DNA from: Sorangium sp051521495
GTDB lineage: Bacteria; Myxococcota_A; Polyangia; Polyangiales; Polyangiaceae
DNA length: 64,000 nucleotides
NCBI RefSeq assembly: GCF_051521495.1
Contig: NZ_CP150355.1
Coordinates: 8,308,001 to 8,372,000 of the forward strand
Direction: 5' to 3'
Shown here: positions 44,794 through 53,546 of the stretch, piece by piece
Numbering within the stretch: position 1 is the first letter of the stretch
Layout: each line of letters opens with the position of its first letter
Notes under the pieces: generated by a model
What the model saw: the letters and a program-made list of their open reading frames with translations, nothing else
What the model was told of the DNA's origin: nothing
Databases searched by the model: none
Position numbers and translations under genes: made by a program

Positions 44794-46086
44794 ATGGCAC
44801 GAGATCGCTACGAGGATCGGGACTTCCGTGACGAGGGGGCGCGCGACGACTGGCGTCACCGGGAAGATCGGTGGCGCGCGCCAGGGGACGACGGTCAGCG
44901 CGGATTCCGCGGTCACGAGGGGGAGCGCGACGCGTTCGAGCGAGGGTCTTACAGCCGCGGAAACTACGCGAACCAGAGCGGCGGCAGCCGGCAGGGGGAG
45001 CTGGGCCAGGTGCCGCAGCCCTACGGCCAGCAAGGGCGCGAAGACGGCAGTGGCCGGTGGAGGGCGGGCGACCAGCACGCACAGGACGACCGCGGATTCG
45101 ACAGGCGCTGGCAGGAGCAAGGCGGGGCCGGCGCGCGCGGCTACCGCGAGCCCGAGGAGCGCCGCGCTTACGGGCAGGACAGCCCCTCCTGGGAGCGGAT
45201 CGGCGGGCGCGACGATCCCTTCAGCGGACGGGGCGCAGAGGGCGAGCGCAGCGGGTTCGGCTCGGCGCGGCGAGGGCGCGACGAGAGCCGCGGCTATTAC
45301 GGCCGCGACGCGGGGCGCGGGTTCCCCGGACGGGACGAGGGCCGCGATGCCTACGGGCGGGACGATCACCGCCGCGACGAGGAGGGCCACAGCCCACGCT
45401 ACCAGGGCCGCGGTGCCTACGGGCGGAACGACGACCAGCAGGGCCGCGACTACGGGCGAGACGATGATCAGGGTCGCGGCTACGCGCGAGGCGATCACCA
45501 GGGCCGCGAGCACCACAGGGGCCACGAGTACGGGCGAGACGACTACCAGGGTCGCGAGCATTACCAGGGCCGCGACTACGCGCGAAGCGATTCCCAGGAC
45601 CGCGAGCATTACCAGGGCCGCGGGTACGGGCGGGACGATTACCAGGGTCGCGAGCATTACCAGGGCCGCGAGTACGGGCGAGACGACTACCAGGGTCGCG
45701 GCTACGCGCGAGACGACCACCAAGGTCGCGAGCGCTCCCAGGGCCGCGGCACCCCGCGAGGCGACGACCAGGGCCGCGAGCGCTCCCAGGACCGCGACAT
45801 CCCGCGAGGCGACGACCAGGGCCACGAGCACTACCGGAGCCGCGGCGAGGACCGCGACGGCCGCGGTCGCAGCCAGGGGCGCAGCGGAACCGGCGACGTC
45901 TACAATCGCCCGGAGCGCCGGCCCGGGTTCGGCCGCTTCATGGGCGACGAGATCCCGCAGGGGTACTCGACCCGCACCCACGAGCGCGATGACGCGCGCG
46001 CCTCGCAAGGCCGAGACCGCGAGCGCTCCCCCGCCCAAGATAGCGGCCGCTCCGGATACCAGCGCCACGACAGGACCTGGAACTGA
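44794..46086 (+). CDS. Repetitive Arg/Asp/Gly-rich intrinsically disordered protein
   Basis: 430 residues from ATG 44794, with GAGGGAGAG just upstream. It opens MARDRYEDRDF and is almost entirely Arg, Asp, Glu, Gly, Gln and Tyr, with no hydrophobic core or signal peptide. Residues about 210-360 are repeats of the type YGRDDYQGREHYQGR. The end contains FGRFMGDEIPQGYSTRTH, which recalls bacterial SWFGD-type stress proteins that also start MARDR. RGG/Tyr-rich composition suggests nucleic-acid binding or phase separation, but this is inference. It is surely translated as such: the third-position bias fits this frame and the ribosome binding site is good. Confidence 0.72.
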   Translation: MARDRYEDRDFRDEGARDDWRHREDRWRAPGDDGQRGFRGHEGERDAFERGSYSRGNYANQSGGSRQGELGQVPQPYGQQGREDGSGRWRAGDQHAQDDRGFDRRWQEQGGAGARGYREPEERRAYGQDSPSWERIGGRDDPFSGRGAEGERSGFGSARRGRDESRGYYGRDAGRGFPGRDEGRDAYGRDDHRRDEEGHSPRYQGRGAYGRNDDQQGRDYGRDDDQGRGYARGDHQGREHHRGHEYGRDDYQGREHYQGRDYARSDSQDREHYQGRGYGRDDYQGREHYQGREYGRDDYQGRGYARDDHQGRERSQGRGTPRGDDQGRERSQDRDIPRGDDQGHEHYRSRGEDRDGRGRSQGRSGTGDVYNRPERRPGFGRFMGDEIPQGYSTRTHERDDARASQGRDRERSPAQDSGRSGYQRHDRTWN

Positions 46087-46192
46087 GATCAACCGATCTC
46101 TGCGGCTCCACGCCGGCGCTGCGGTGTCTGCCCGGGCGACAAGGAGGAGATTGGAGTTGTCCGCGCCACGGACCTAGAGCATCCTCGCGCGC

Positions 46193-47509
46193 ATGAAACG
46201 ACATGCTTACTCCACCCTCCCGAAGCTCGCTTCCGCTTTGTGTATCGCCTGGTCGGCGCTGGCCGGGTGCGGTGACGACGACTCGACTGGAACGCCGGGC
46301 TCCGGCGGTGGGTCATCGACCTCGAGCAGCGCATCCGGCACGAGCGGCGGCGGCGCGGGCGAAGGCGGCTCGGGCCAGGGCGGCTCGGGCCAGGGCGGCT
46401 CGGGCCAAGGCGGCTCGGGCCAAGAGCCAGGCACGACCACGTCGAGCACGAGCGGCGGCGGCGGCGGAAGCCCCTCCGGCGACACCATCCGCTTCGTCGG
46501 GCGCTTCGATACGACACAGGCCGAGGGCCCCCGCTTCTCCTGGGCCGGCAGCGAGATCGTCACGCGGTTCTCGGGGACGTCCATCAGCGTCCGCTTCAAT
46601 GACGTGTCGACCCCGGCTCAATCGAATTTCTTCCAGGTGGTGATCGACGGTGAGTCGAAGGGCGTCCTCAAGGTCAACAACCAGGAGAAGCTCTACAAGG
46701 TTGCAGAAGGGCTGCCCGACGGCGAGCACGACCTCGTGCTCCACCGCCGGACCGAGCCCCTGGTCGGAGTGTCGCAGTTCCTCGAGTTCGTCCCGGAGCA
46801 GGGCGAGGAGCTGCTGCCCGTCCCCGCAGCGCCCGAGCGGCGGATCGAGGTGATCGGCGACTCGATCTCCGCCGGCTACGGCGTCGATGGAGCCAACGCG
46901 ACCTGCCCGTTCACGAGCGATACGGAGAACAATTACCTCGCCTACAGCTCCTTGACAGGCCGGCTGCTCGGGGCCGAAACCACGATCGTCGCCTGGTCCG
47001 GAAGAGGCGTGTACCGCAACTACAACGGTGACGCGGCCGATACCATGCCGAAGATGTACGGCCGGACGATCGCCGACGAGCCGACGCCCGCATGGGACTT
47101 CTCGTCCTCGGTGCCGCAGGTCGTGGTGATCAACCTGGGCACGAACGACTTCAGCCCCGGCGTCCCTGCCGACGCCCAGTTCCGTGGGCCGTTCACGGAG
47201 GCCTATGCGGGCCTCGTCGAGACGGTCAGGACGCACTATCCGGAGGCGTTCATCTTCTGCACCATCGGGCCCATGCTCAGCGATTCGTACCCGGAGGGCG
47301 CCGAGGCGCTCACCAGGGCGCGCGCCTACATTGGCCAGGTGGTGGAGGACCGGAACGATGGCGGCGACGACCGGGTGCGTCTCCTCGAGTTCCCCCCGCA
47401 GGACGGCGAGGCGAACGGGCTCGGCTGCGATTACCACCCGAGCGTCAAGACGAACGCGCTCATGGCCAAGCAGCTCGCAGACGCCATCCGCGAAGAGCTC
47501 GATTGGTGA
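46193..47509 (+). CDS. CE2-type carbohydrate esterase lipoprotein
   Basis: 438 residues. Lipobox ALAGC (Cys26), a Gly/Ser linker with GGSGQ repeats (about 30-95), a beta-sandwich domain (about 98-210) and an SGNH/GDSL domain. Catalytic motifs: EVIGDSISAGYG with Ser224, NLGTNDFS, and CDYHPSVKTNALMA with His415. The order (jelly roll first, then SGNH) is the hallmark of carbohydrate esterase family 2, which removes acetyl groups from xylan or glucomannan. Together with the GH5-like enzyme upstream this suggests an extracellular hemicellulose-degrading set. The ribosome binding site is weak. Confidence 0.88.
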   Translation: MKRHAYSTLPKLASALCIAWSALAGCGDDDSTGTPGSGGGSSTSSSASGTSGGGAGEGGSGQGGSGQGGSGQGGSGQEPGTTTSSTSGGGGGSPSGDTIRFVGRFDTTQAEGPRFSWAGSEIVTRFSGTSISVRFNDVSTPAQSNFFQVVIDGESKGVLKVNNQEKLYKVAEGLPDGEHDLVLHRRTEPLVGVSQFLEFVPEQGEELLPVPAAPERRIEVIGDSISAGYGVDGANATCPFTSDTENNYLAYSSLTGRLLGAETTIVAWSGRGVYRNYNGDAADTMPKMYGRTIADEPTPAWDFSSSVPQVVVINLGTNDFSPGVPADAQFRGPFTEAYAGLVETVRTHYPEAFIFCTIGPMLSDSYPEGAEALTRARAYIGQVVEDRNDGGDDRVRLLEFPPQDGEANGLGCDYHPSVKTNALMAKQLADAIREELDW

Positions 47510-47759
47510 AACGGCGCGGGGCCGGGGCATCGTGCCACCGGCCCGTCGCGACCGCTGTGGCACGAGGCACCACCCACCCCCGCGCCAGCGCAGCGCGCGC
47601 CTCGCCAGGAGCGAGCACCGGTCCCATCCGCTCGCTGCAGCGCGCGCGCATCGGCCATCCAGCGTCATGGTACACGCGGTGCATCTCTCGCCGTCAGACC
47701 AGCGGAAGGGCGGCGCCGCCGAGAGCGCGTGAGGGCGCCGCCGAGCGAGGAGATCATCC

Positions 47760-48131
47760 ATGCAGACCAAGCGAGACGGCTCCCGGCAGACCACGATCAG
47801 GAGCCACGGCCAGGATTTCGTCGAGGCGGCGCGCAGAAGCGCCAGCCGCGCGGACAGCCGCGATGCGTTCATCCCCGACCCGGGCGATGGCCCCCCCGAG
47901 GTGCTCGACGAGCTCGCCGAGCAGATCGCCGAGCAGTACGTCGCCTCGGCGACATCCGGCAGGGGCGACACCACCGAAGACTACGAAGACAGGGTGGAGC
48001 CGGAGGAGCTCGGGGGCCCGTTCGTCATCACGACGGACGAACAGGAGATCGGGTACAGCAGGGACTCGACGAACCCGGAGGACGCCGAGATCGAGCCGTT
48101 CCCCCTCGTCCATCGCTCGCCCCTCCGCTGA
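47760..48131 (+). CDS. Small acidic hypothetical protein
   Basis: 123 residues; AGGAG precedes the ATG by about 7 bases. Very acidic and polar (DVYED-like composition) with no signal peptide or helix, ending IEPFPLVHRSPLR. The middle contains GPFVITTDEQEIGYS. No family recognised. It precedes the thiol peroxidase gene by about 195 bp. Confidence 0.6.
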   Translation: MQTKRDGSRQTTIRSHGQDFVEAARRSASRADSRDAFIPDPGDGPPEVLDELAEQIAEQYVASATSGRGDTTEDYEDRVEPEELGGPFVITTDEQEIGYSRDSTNPEDAEIEPFPLVHRSPLR

Positions 48132-48326
48132 TCGCCCGATCGTCCGCGCGCGGACGGGCGACGCGCGACAGCTCGCGCCGGCGAGGGCGCCCGACGCGCG
48201 TCGCCCGCGCGGCAGGCGAGCGGAGCTCTGGCCGCGTCGGCCTGGCCGGTTCTGCTTGGCGTCGGCCCTCGGCGCGCCTACGAACGACGCCGCACAGCTG
48301 CACAGAGCAAAGAGGAGGATGCGACC

Positions 48327-48821
48327 ATGGCTCAGACCAAGTTCAAGGGAAGCCCCATCCACACCGCCGGCGAGCTGCCGTCCGTCGGCGCGACCGCCCC
48401 CGATTTCACGCTCGTGAAGACCGATCTCTCCGAGCGCAAGCTCTCATCGTATTCCGGCAAGAAGATCCTCAACATCTTTCCGAGCGTCGATACCCCGGTC
48501 TGCGCGAAATCCGTACGCACGTTCCACGAGCGCGCCGAGAAGCTCCCGGGCGTGACGGTGCTCAACATCTCGGCGGACCTGCCGTTCGCGCACACCCGCT
48601 TCTGCGCGTCCGAGGGCATCTCGAACGCGGAGGGCCTCTCGACGTTCCGCGGCGATTTCGGCGACAAATACGGGGTCAAGCTGGTGGACGGGCCGCTCGC
48701 GGGCCTGCTCGCGCGCTCGGTCCTCGTGCTCGACGAGCAGAACAAGGTGCTCCACGTCGAGCTCGTCCCCGAGATCGCGCAGGAGCCCAATTACGACGCG
48801 GCCCTCGCCAAGGCGCAGTGA
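48327..48821 (+). CDS. tpx: Thiol peroxidase
   Basis: 164 residues. Atypical 2-Cys peroxiredoxin that reduces H2O2 and organic peroxides with thioredoxin. Peroxidatic Cys59 in FPSVDTPVCAKS and resolving Cys93 in HTRFCASEG, 34 apart as in E. coli Tpx (Cys61/Cys95). The GATAPDFTLVKTDL and LARSVLVLDEQNKVLHVEL blocks complete the fold. AGGAGG lies 9-11 bases before the ATG. Length is normal. It converges on the P450 gene across a short repeat. Confidence 0.96.
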   Translation: MAQTKFKGSPIHTAGELPSVGATAPDFTLVKTDLSERKLSSYSGKKILNIFPSVDTPVCAKSVRTFHERAEKLPGVTVLNISADLPFAHTRFCASEGISNAEGLSTFRGDFGDKYGVKLVDGPLAGLLARSVLVLDEQNKVLHVELVPEIAQEPNYDAALAKAQ

Positions 48822-48848
48822 GCCGGAGCGCCGGCGCCCGCCCCGCAC

Positions 48849-48925
48849 GCGCCCCGTGAGCTCACGCGCACGCGCGCCCCGTGAGCTCACGCGCACGCGC
48901 GCCCCGTGAGCTCACGCGCACGCGC
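48849..48925. repeat. Three 25-bp tandem repeats at the tpx/P450 convergent junction
   Basis: Three nearly identical 25-bp units (cores at 48851, 48876 and 48901) each contain CGTGAGCTCACG, a perfect 12-bp palindrome. The array supplies the last codons and the stop codon of the P450 gene, and further copies continue into the gap toward tpx. The palindromes could serve as terminators on both sides. Confidence 0.85.
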
Positions 48926-50381
48926 GCCTCATGAACCGGATGCGCAGCCCCTCCGGCTGCATCGCGAACGCCATCCGCTCCCGCACCGGCGCTGTGTGAT
49001 CCGCGAGGTGCACCGTGAAGCTCCGGAGCACCATGCCGACCGTCACCGCGCACTCCAGGAGCGCCATGGCGCGCCCCGGGCAGACGCGCGGCCCGCCGCC
49101 GAACGCGAGCGCCATCCTGGGCTCGTGGGGCAGCGTCGAGGGCGCGCCGCCGAGCCAGCGCTCGGGGCGAAACGACTCCGGATCGCCGAAATACTCGGGC
49201 TTCCGCCCCGTCGCGCGCGTGAGCGTCACGACGCCGGCGCCGGCGGGCACGGCCACGTCGCCCACCGCGGTGTCGTGGTTCGCCTCGAGGAAGAGCAGCG
49301 GCGCGGCGGAGCGCAGGCGCAGCGTCTCCTGCGTGACGGCGGCCGTGTACTCGAGGCGCTTGCACTGCTCCAGCGTCGGGATCAGCGCGCCGCCGAGCAC
49401 GCGATCGACCTCCTCGCGGGCGCGCGCCTGCACGTCGGGGCGCGAGCCCAGGTAATAAAGCATCCACGCGAGGGTGTTCGCCGTCGTGTCCTCGCCCGCG
49501 AGCAGCATCGTGAGGACGTTGGCGTAGACCTCCGCGTCCGAGAGGCGCGCCCTCGGGTCGTCGCCATCCCGCGCGGCGATCATGAGCTCGAGCAGCGTCC
49601 GCGGGCGCGCGGCCCGGTCCGCGCCGCCCTCGAGCTCGCGCCGCGCGGCGGTCACGAGATCGAGGATGAGCCGCTTCACCGCGACCAGGGCGCGGTCGTA
49701 GGCGCGGTCGGCGGGGAGGCCCAGGTAGCGCCAGTAAGGCAGCGGCGCGAGCATCCGCCGGTTCAGCCCGAGGAACACGCGCTGGAGGTGGTCCTGGAGC
49801 GCGTCCGCGCCGCGCTCGAGCGTGTTGAGATCGCGGCCGAAGGCGACCGACGAGGTGACGTCGACCGAGTAGCGCATGAGATCCCCGAGGACGTCGCGCG
49901 CCACGCGCTCGTCGGCCGCCCGCGCCCAGAGATCGCACAGCCGGCCCGTGATGTCGCGGATGCTCGGGAAGAAGCTCTCGACGTGCCTCGGGTGGAACGT
50001 CGGGTTGATGAGCTGCCGCTGCTTCCGCCACGCGTCGCCATCCGCCGAGAACAGCCCGACCATGTCCGCCTCGCGCGACACGGCCTCGATGGCGTGCACC
50101 CGCCGGAACACAGCGGGGCGGCGCTGGAGCACGTCGCGCACGAGCTCGCCGTCGACCACGACGAGGACCGGCTTCCGGCCCATCCTCACGACGAACAGAT
50201 CCCCGTGCGCGCGCCACCAGCGCTCGAACTCGAGGTGCCAGCGGTCGGGGCGGAGCGCGAGCAGATTGCCGAGCACGGGCAGCCCCCTCGGCCCCGGGAG
50301 ATCCGCGAGCGTCCGCCGCGGCGGCGCGGCCGCATCGTTGCGGCGGCTCGAGCCATCCATGGCAGGGAGCGTGGCCTTCAT
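48912..50381 (-). CDS. Cytochrome P450
   Basis: 489 residues from ATG 50381. The P450 fold is complete: LPGPRGLPVLGNLLAL at the N-terminus, I-helix LLAGEDTTANT, K-helix ETLRLR (ExxR), PERW, and haem-binding FGGGPRVCPGRAMA with thiolate Cys434. The Pro-rich opening without a long hydrophobic anchor suggests a soluble protein. The DTT at the I-helix and overall style resemble CYP110/CYP4-like bacterial enzymes acting on fatty acids or terpenes; substrate not predictable. No redox partner gene is adjacent. The last residues (RRACA) are encoded inside the 25-bp repeats. Confidence 0.94.
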   Translation of the reverse strand: MKATLPAMDGSSRRNDAAAPPRRTLADLPGPRGLPVLGNLLALRPDRWHLEFERWWRAHGDLFVVRMGRKPVLVVVDGELVRDVLQRRPAVFRRVHAIEAVSREADMVGLFSADGDAWRKQRQLINPTFHPRHVESFFPSIRDITGRLCDLWARAADERVARDVLGDLMRYSVDVTSSVAFGRDLNTLERGADALQDHLQRVFLGLNRRMLAPLPYWRYLGLPADRAYDRALVAVKRLILDLVTAARRELEGGADRAARPRTLLELMIAARDGDDPRARLSDAEVYANVLTMLLAGEDTTANTLAWMLYYLGSRPDVQARAREEVDRVLGGALIPTLEQCKRLEYTAAVTQETLRLRSAAPLLFLEANHDTAVGDVAVPAGAGVVTLTRATGRKPEYFGDPESFRPERWLGGAPSTLPHEPRMALAFGGGPRVCPGRAMALLECAVTVGMVLRSFTVHLADHTAPVRERMAFAMQPEGLRIRFMRRACA

Positions 50382-50605
50382 TCCCTCTTCATACAAAGCG
50401 AGCGCCCCGACGCAAACTCGACAGGCGACGCCAGGCCCGTCGTATCGCGCTGGAAACCTCGATAGAGACACGCCCTGCGCCCTCGTCCGACACCGGCGCC
50501 GCGGAGGCGCGTCGACGCTGGCGCGAGGGCGCGGCGCGTGGCGACCACGCGATCGAGCGGGCGGAGCTCCGGCGCTGGCGCGGCGGCGCCGGCACGGAGT
50601 AAGAC

Positions 50606-51493
50606 GTGGACATGACGGAGCCGCTGGAGAGAGAGCTCGCGAACCTGTCCGGCGCGGAGATGGTGGCGGCGCTCGGCCTCGGCGGGGCGCCTGCCTGGGT
50701 ACGCCGCGCAGGGCGCGCGGCCTTCGCCGTCCCGTCGTGGCCGCTCGGGCGCGCGCTCGCGCGCTTCGACCGGCGCACCGGGGAGGCGGGGCTCCACGTG
50801 GCGGCGCGGGAGGCGCTCGCCGGCTTCGGGGCGCGCTGGAGGGCGGACGCGGCGCCGCCGTCGCGCGGGGCGCTGCTCGTCGTCTCCAACCACCCCGGCG
50901 CTTACGACGCGCTCGCGCTGATGGCGGCGCTCGGCCGGGAAGACCTCATGATCGTCGCGGCCGAGCGCCGGTTCCTGCGGGCGCTGCCCCACGTGAGCCG
51001 GCGGCTGCTCTTCGTGCCGATCGACGAGGGCGGCGGCGCGCGCGCGCTCGCGGCGAGGACGGCCGGCGTGCGCCGCGCGCTGCGGCACCTGCGCGGCGGA
51101 GGCGCGCTGCTGCACTTCCCCGCGGGGCGGATCGAGGCGGATCCGGCGTTCGCGGGCGAGGGCGAGGCGCTGCTCGGGGAGTGGCACCCGAGCGCCGGCG
51201 CGCTGCTGCGCGCGGCCGCGGCGGCGGGCGGGCGCGCCGCCGTGGCGGTCGTCTCGGGGGTGCACTCGCCGCGGGTGAAGCGGCTCGCCCTCACGCGGTG
51301 GGCCGAGCGCCGTGGGATCACCACGCTGGCGCCGCTCCTGCAAGCGGCGCTGCCGGGCTTCGACGACGTCGACGTGCGGGTGCGCCTCGGCGAGGCGCGG
51401 GAGGCGGCGCACGTGGCGCGCGGGGCCGACGACGACGCGGCGCGCACGCGGCGGCTGAAGGACGAGGCGACCGCGCTGCTCGCGGGGGGGTGA
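50606..51493 (+). CDS. Glycerolipid acyltransferase, PlsC-like
   Basis: 295 residues from GTG 50606 (GGAG 6 bases upstream; ATG 50612 is the alternative). The HX4D acyltransferase motif is NHPGAYD with His96 and Asp101. RRFLRALPHVSRRLLFVPID, the LLHFPAGRIEADP block (equivalent of the FPEGTRS motif, with Arg-Ile-Glu) and VVSGVHSPRV follow. Such enzymes acylate lysophosphatidate or related alcohols at the inner membrane; the altered third motif makes the acceptor uncertain. Divergent from the P450 gene. Confidence 0.82.
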   Translation: MDMTEPLERELANLSGAEMVAALGLGGAPAWVRRAGRAAFAVPSWPLGRALARFDRRTGEAGLHVAAREALAGFGARWRADAAPPSRGALLVVSNHPGAYDALALMAALGREDLMIVAAERRFLRALPHVSRRLLFVPIDEGGGARALAARTAGVRRALRHLRGGGALLHFPAGRIEADPAFAGEGEALLGEWHPSAGALLRAAAAAGGRAAVAVVSGVHSPRVKRLALTRWAERRGITTLAPLLQAALPGFDDVDVRVRLGEAREAAHVARGADDDAARTRRLKDEATALLAGG

Positions 51494-51527
51494 CGGCTCA
51501 GCGCCGCGGCTGGGCCGCGCGGGCGAG

Positions 51528-51676
51528 CGCCTGACCGGTCCGCGTCGAGCCAGTCATCGGCGCGCCGCGCGCGAGCGCCTGACCGGCCGCGTCGAGCCAG
51601 TCATCGGCGCGCCGCGCGCGCGAACGCCTGACCGGCCGCGTCGAGCCAGTCATCGGCGCGCCGCGCGCGCGAGCGC
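51528..51676. repeat. Three 48-49-bp tandem repeats between convergent genes
   Basis: Units begin GCGCCTGACCGG or close to it at about 51528, 51576 and 51625 and include CGTCGAGCCAGTCATCGG and a GCGCGCCGCGCGCG run. The last unit overlaps the 3' end of the glycosyltransferase gene. The units are near identical, so the expansion is recent. Confidence 0.8.
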
Positions 51677-52693
51677 CGCGCTCACCGCGGCCGCGGTGCC
51701 GTCCCAGGTGGGCAGCGCCGGCGCGCGGAGCGCCGCCGCGCGGCTCATGCTCGCCCTGAGCGCCCCGTCCTCGATGAAGCGGGAGAGCGCCCGCACAAGC
51801 CCCTCGCCGTCGTCCCAGAGCAGCGCCTCGGCGCCGTCCTGCACGACCTCGGCGATCGCCCCGGCGCGGGCGGCGAGCACCGGCACGCCGGCGCGGATCG
51901 CCTCGGTGAGCACCATGCCGTACCCCTCCAGCTGCGAGGGCAGGACCAGCGCGTCCGTCTCGGCGAGCGCGGCCGCGAGCGCCTCGTCGTCGAGCACGCC
52001 GCGCACCGCGACGCGCGACCCGAGGTGCGCGGAGCCGTCGATCGCCCGGCGCACGCGCTCGCCATACGCCGGGTCGCGCGCCGCGTCGCCGACGAGGACG
52101 AGCGTGGCACGCGCGCTCCCGACCCGCTCGAACGCCGCGAGCAGCTCCAGGAGCCCCTTGCGCGGGATGAAGCTCCCCACGAACGCGAGCCGCACCGGGC
52201 CGCCGTCGCGCGCGGCGCGAGGGCGCAAGGGGAGCCGGTCCGCGCCCGGGGTCGCCACGTCCACCCGGTCGACCCCGTGCTCGCGCCGGAGCCGCGCCGC
52301 GGTCGTCGCGCTCGTCGCGAGGTGCGCGTCGCAGAGCCGGATCACCGCGGCCTCGACGAGCGCGAGCGCCGTGCGCCGCGCGCCGGGCGGGAGCTCCCAC
52401 GCGGTCAGGTGGTGCACGAGGAGCACGCGCGCGATGCGCCGCGGCAGCGGCGCGAACGCCGGGCCGAGCTCCGGGAAGCAGAGCTCGTCGCCGACCACGA
52501 CGGCCGGGTCGATCCGGGCGAGGCGCCGCGCGAGCGCGAGCCCGGCCAGCGCGCGCGACCGCGGCGCCGGATCGAGGGACACCACCTCGACGACATCGCC
52601 CCTCCGCCGCAGCCGCTCGACGACCAGCCGATCATAGATGTACCCGCCCGTGGTCTGGTCGAGCGCGCCGTAGACGACCCAGGCGATGCGCAT
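51650..52693 (-). CDS. GT4-family glycosyltransferase
   Basis: 347 residues from ATG 52693. GT-B fold signs: an N-terminal Gly-rich loop region (YGALDQTTGGYIYDRLVVE), the linker FVGSFIPRKGLLELLAAFE at the start of the nucleotide-sugar domain, and the GT4 EX7E motif in QLEGYGMVLTEAIRAGVPV. A retaining transferase using an activated sugar, probably for surface glycans or glycolipids. It lies 65 bp downstream of the nitrate-reductase operon on the same strand, but there is no functional tie. The C-terminus runs into the 48-bp repeats. Confidence 0.9.
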   Translation of the reverse strand: MRIAWVVYGALDQTTGGYIYDRLVVERLRRRGDVVEVVSLDPAPRSRALAGLALARRLARIDPAVVVGDELCFPELGPAFAPLPRRIARVLLVHHLTAWELPPGARRTALALVEAAVIRLCDAHLATSATTAARLRREHGVDRVDVATPGADRLPLRPRAARDGGPVRLAFVGSFIPRKGLLELLAAFERVGSARATLVLVGDAARDPAYGERVRRAIDGSAHLGSRVAVRGVLDDEALAAALAETDALVLPSQLEGYGMVLTEAIRAGVPVLAARAGAIAEVVQDGAEALLWDDGEGLVRALSRFIEDGALRASMSRAAALRAPALPTWDGTAAAVSAALARAARR

Positions 52694-52758
52694 GCGTCCA
52701 CCCAGTACCACGGAACCTGGCCAGCCCCGCGCGGACGGCCAGGCGCCGCGCCCGGGCG

Positions 52759-53022
52759 TCACGCGTCGGGCGCGGGCCTCCGGCGCGCCCTCCACGCCGA
52801 CAGCTCCCCCGCCGCGACCAGGCCGGCGCCCAGCGCGAAGCACACCAGCGAGGTCGCGAGCGCGGGCAGCGGGATGTCGCGATCGCCGCCGTTGTACGCC
52901 TCGACCGTGGACGTCAGGAGCCAGTACTGGAACGCGCAGAGCATCGCCACGGCGAGCAGCCTCGCGCTCATCGCGCTCTTCGCCCCAGGGCGCAGATCGT
53001 GCTTGGGTCCAGGGATCGGCAT
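52759..53022 (-). CDS. Small two-helix membrane protein of the nitrate-reductase operon
   Basis: 87 residues with two transmembrane helices (about 20-38 and 52-75) and the pattern FQYWLLTSTVEAYNGGD between them. It resembles a small family (DUF6755-like) I associate with Rieske/molybdoenzyme operons. Start ATG has GAGGTG upstream; the gene begins 8 bp after the Rieske stop, so it is the last member of this operon. Likely an anchor or assembly subunit. Confidence 0.7.
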   Translation of the reverse strand: MPIPGPKHDLRPGAKSAMSARLLAVAMLCAFQYWLLTSTVEAYNGGDRDIPLPALATSLVCFALGAGLVAAGELSAWRARRRPAPDA

Positions 53023-53030
53023 CGCTCACC

Positions 53031-53546
53031 TCATATCGCACGCCGCCGCGAGAGCCCGACCGCGAACACCTTGCCGCCCTCGACCTCCAGCGCGATGCGC
53101 CCGAGCGGCCGCAGGTCGCGCGGTGGACCGGACGTGCCCTCGCCCGAGGCCACGTCGAAACGGCCGTTGTGGCAGTAGCACCGGAGGCACTCTTCCCCGC
53201 CCTCCCGCGCATAGGAGACCGGACATCCGAGGTGGGAGCATTTCTGCTCGAACGCCAGGAGCTCGCCGTTCTCGCGGCGGATCAGCAGCGCCGGCGTCGT
53301 CTCGTCCGGGTAGCGAAAGACCACGGCGCTCCCGGGCGCGAGATCGCCGACCCGGGCGATCTCCACGCGGCCGGACGGCTCCGCGGGCGGGCGGCGCGAG
53401 CGGAGATACACCACGGCGTTGCCGGTCGCGAGCCCGCCGCTCAGCAGCACGAGGAAGCGGGCGAAGTCGCGGCGGGTCACGTGGTCGTCGCCCTCGGACT
53501 CGTAGGGGAAGTCCTCTCGCCACTTGGGCAGATCCTCCGCGCCCAT
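53031..53546 (-). CDS. Rieske [2Fe-2S] protein with twin-arginine signal
   Basis: 171 residues. A twin-arginine motif TRRDFARFLVLLSGG (Arg25-Arg26) precedes a single hydrophobic helix, so it is exported folded and stays anchored. The cluster site is complete: Cys103 and His105 in CSHLGC, Cys123 and His126 in CYCHNG, with Cys108-Cys125 as the expected disulfide. This is the bc1/QcrA-type Rieske layout, which usually implies a high potential. Its start overlaps the ferredoxin stop (TGATG). It should carry electrons between the quinone pool or cytochrome b and the other subunits. Confidence 0.88.
   Translation of the reverse strand: MGAEDLPKWREDFPYESEGDDHVTRRDFARFLVLLSGGLATGNAVVYLRSRRPPAEPSGRVEIARVGDLAPGSAVVFRYPDETTPALLIRRENGELLAFEQKCSHLGCPVSYAREGGEECLRCYCHNGRFDVASGEGTSGPPRDLRPLGRIALEVEGGKVFAVGLSRRRAI

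Noticed and set aside
44558..46177. Alternative plus-strand frame (Thr/Ala/Arg-rich) over the disordered-protein gene
   Set aside because: It lacks a ribosome binding site at a sensible start, and its repeats are only the shifted reading of the DDYQGR units.
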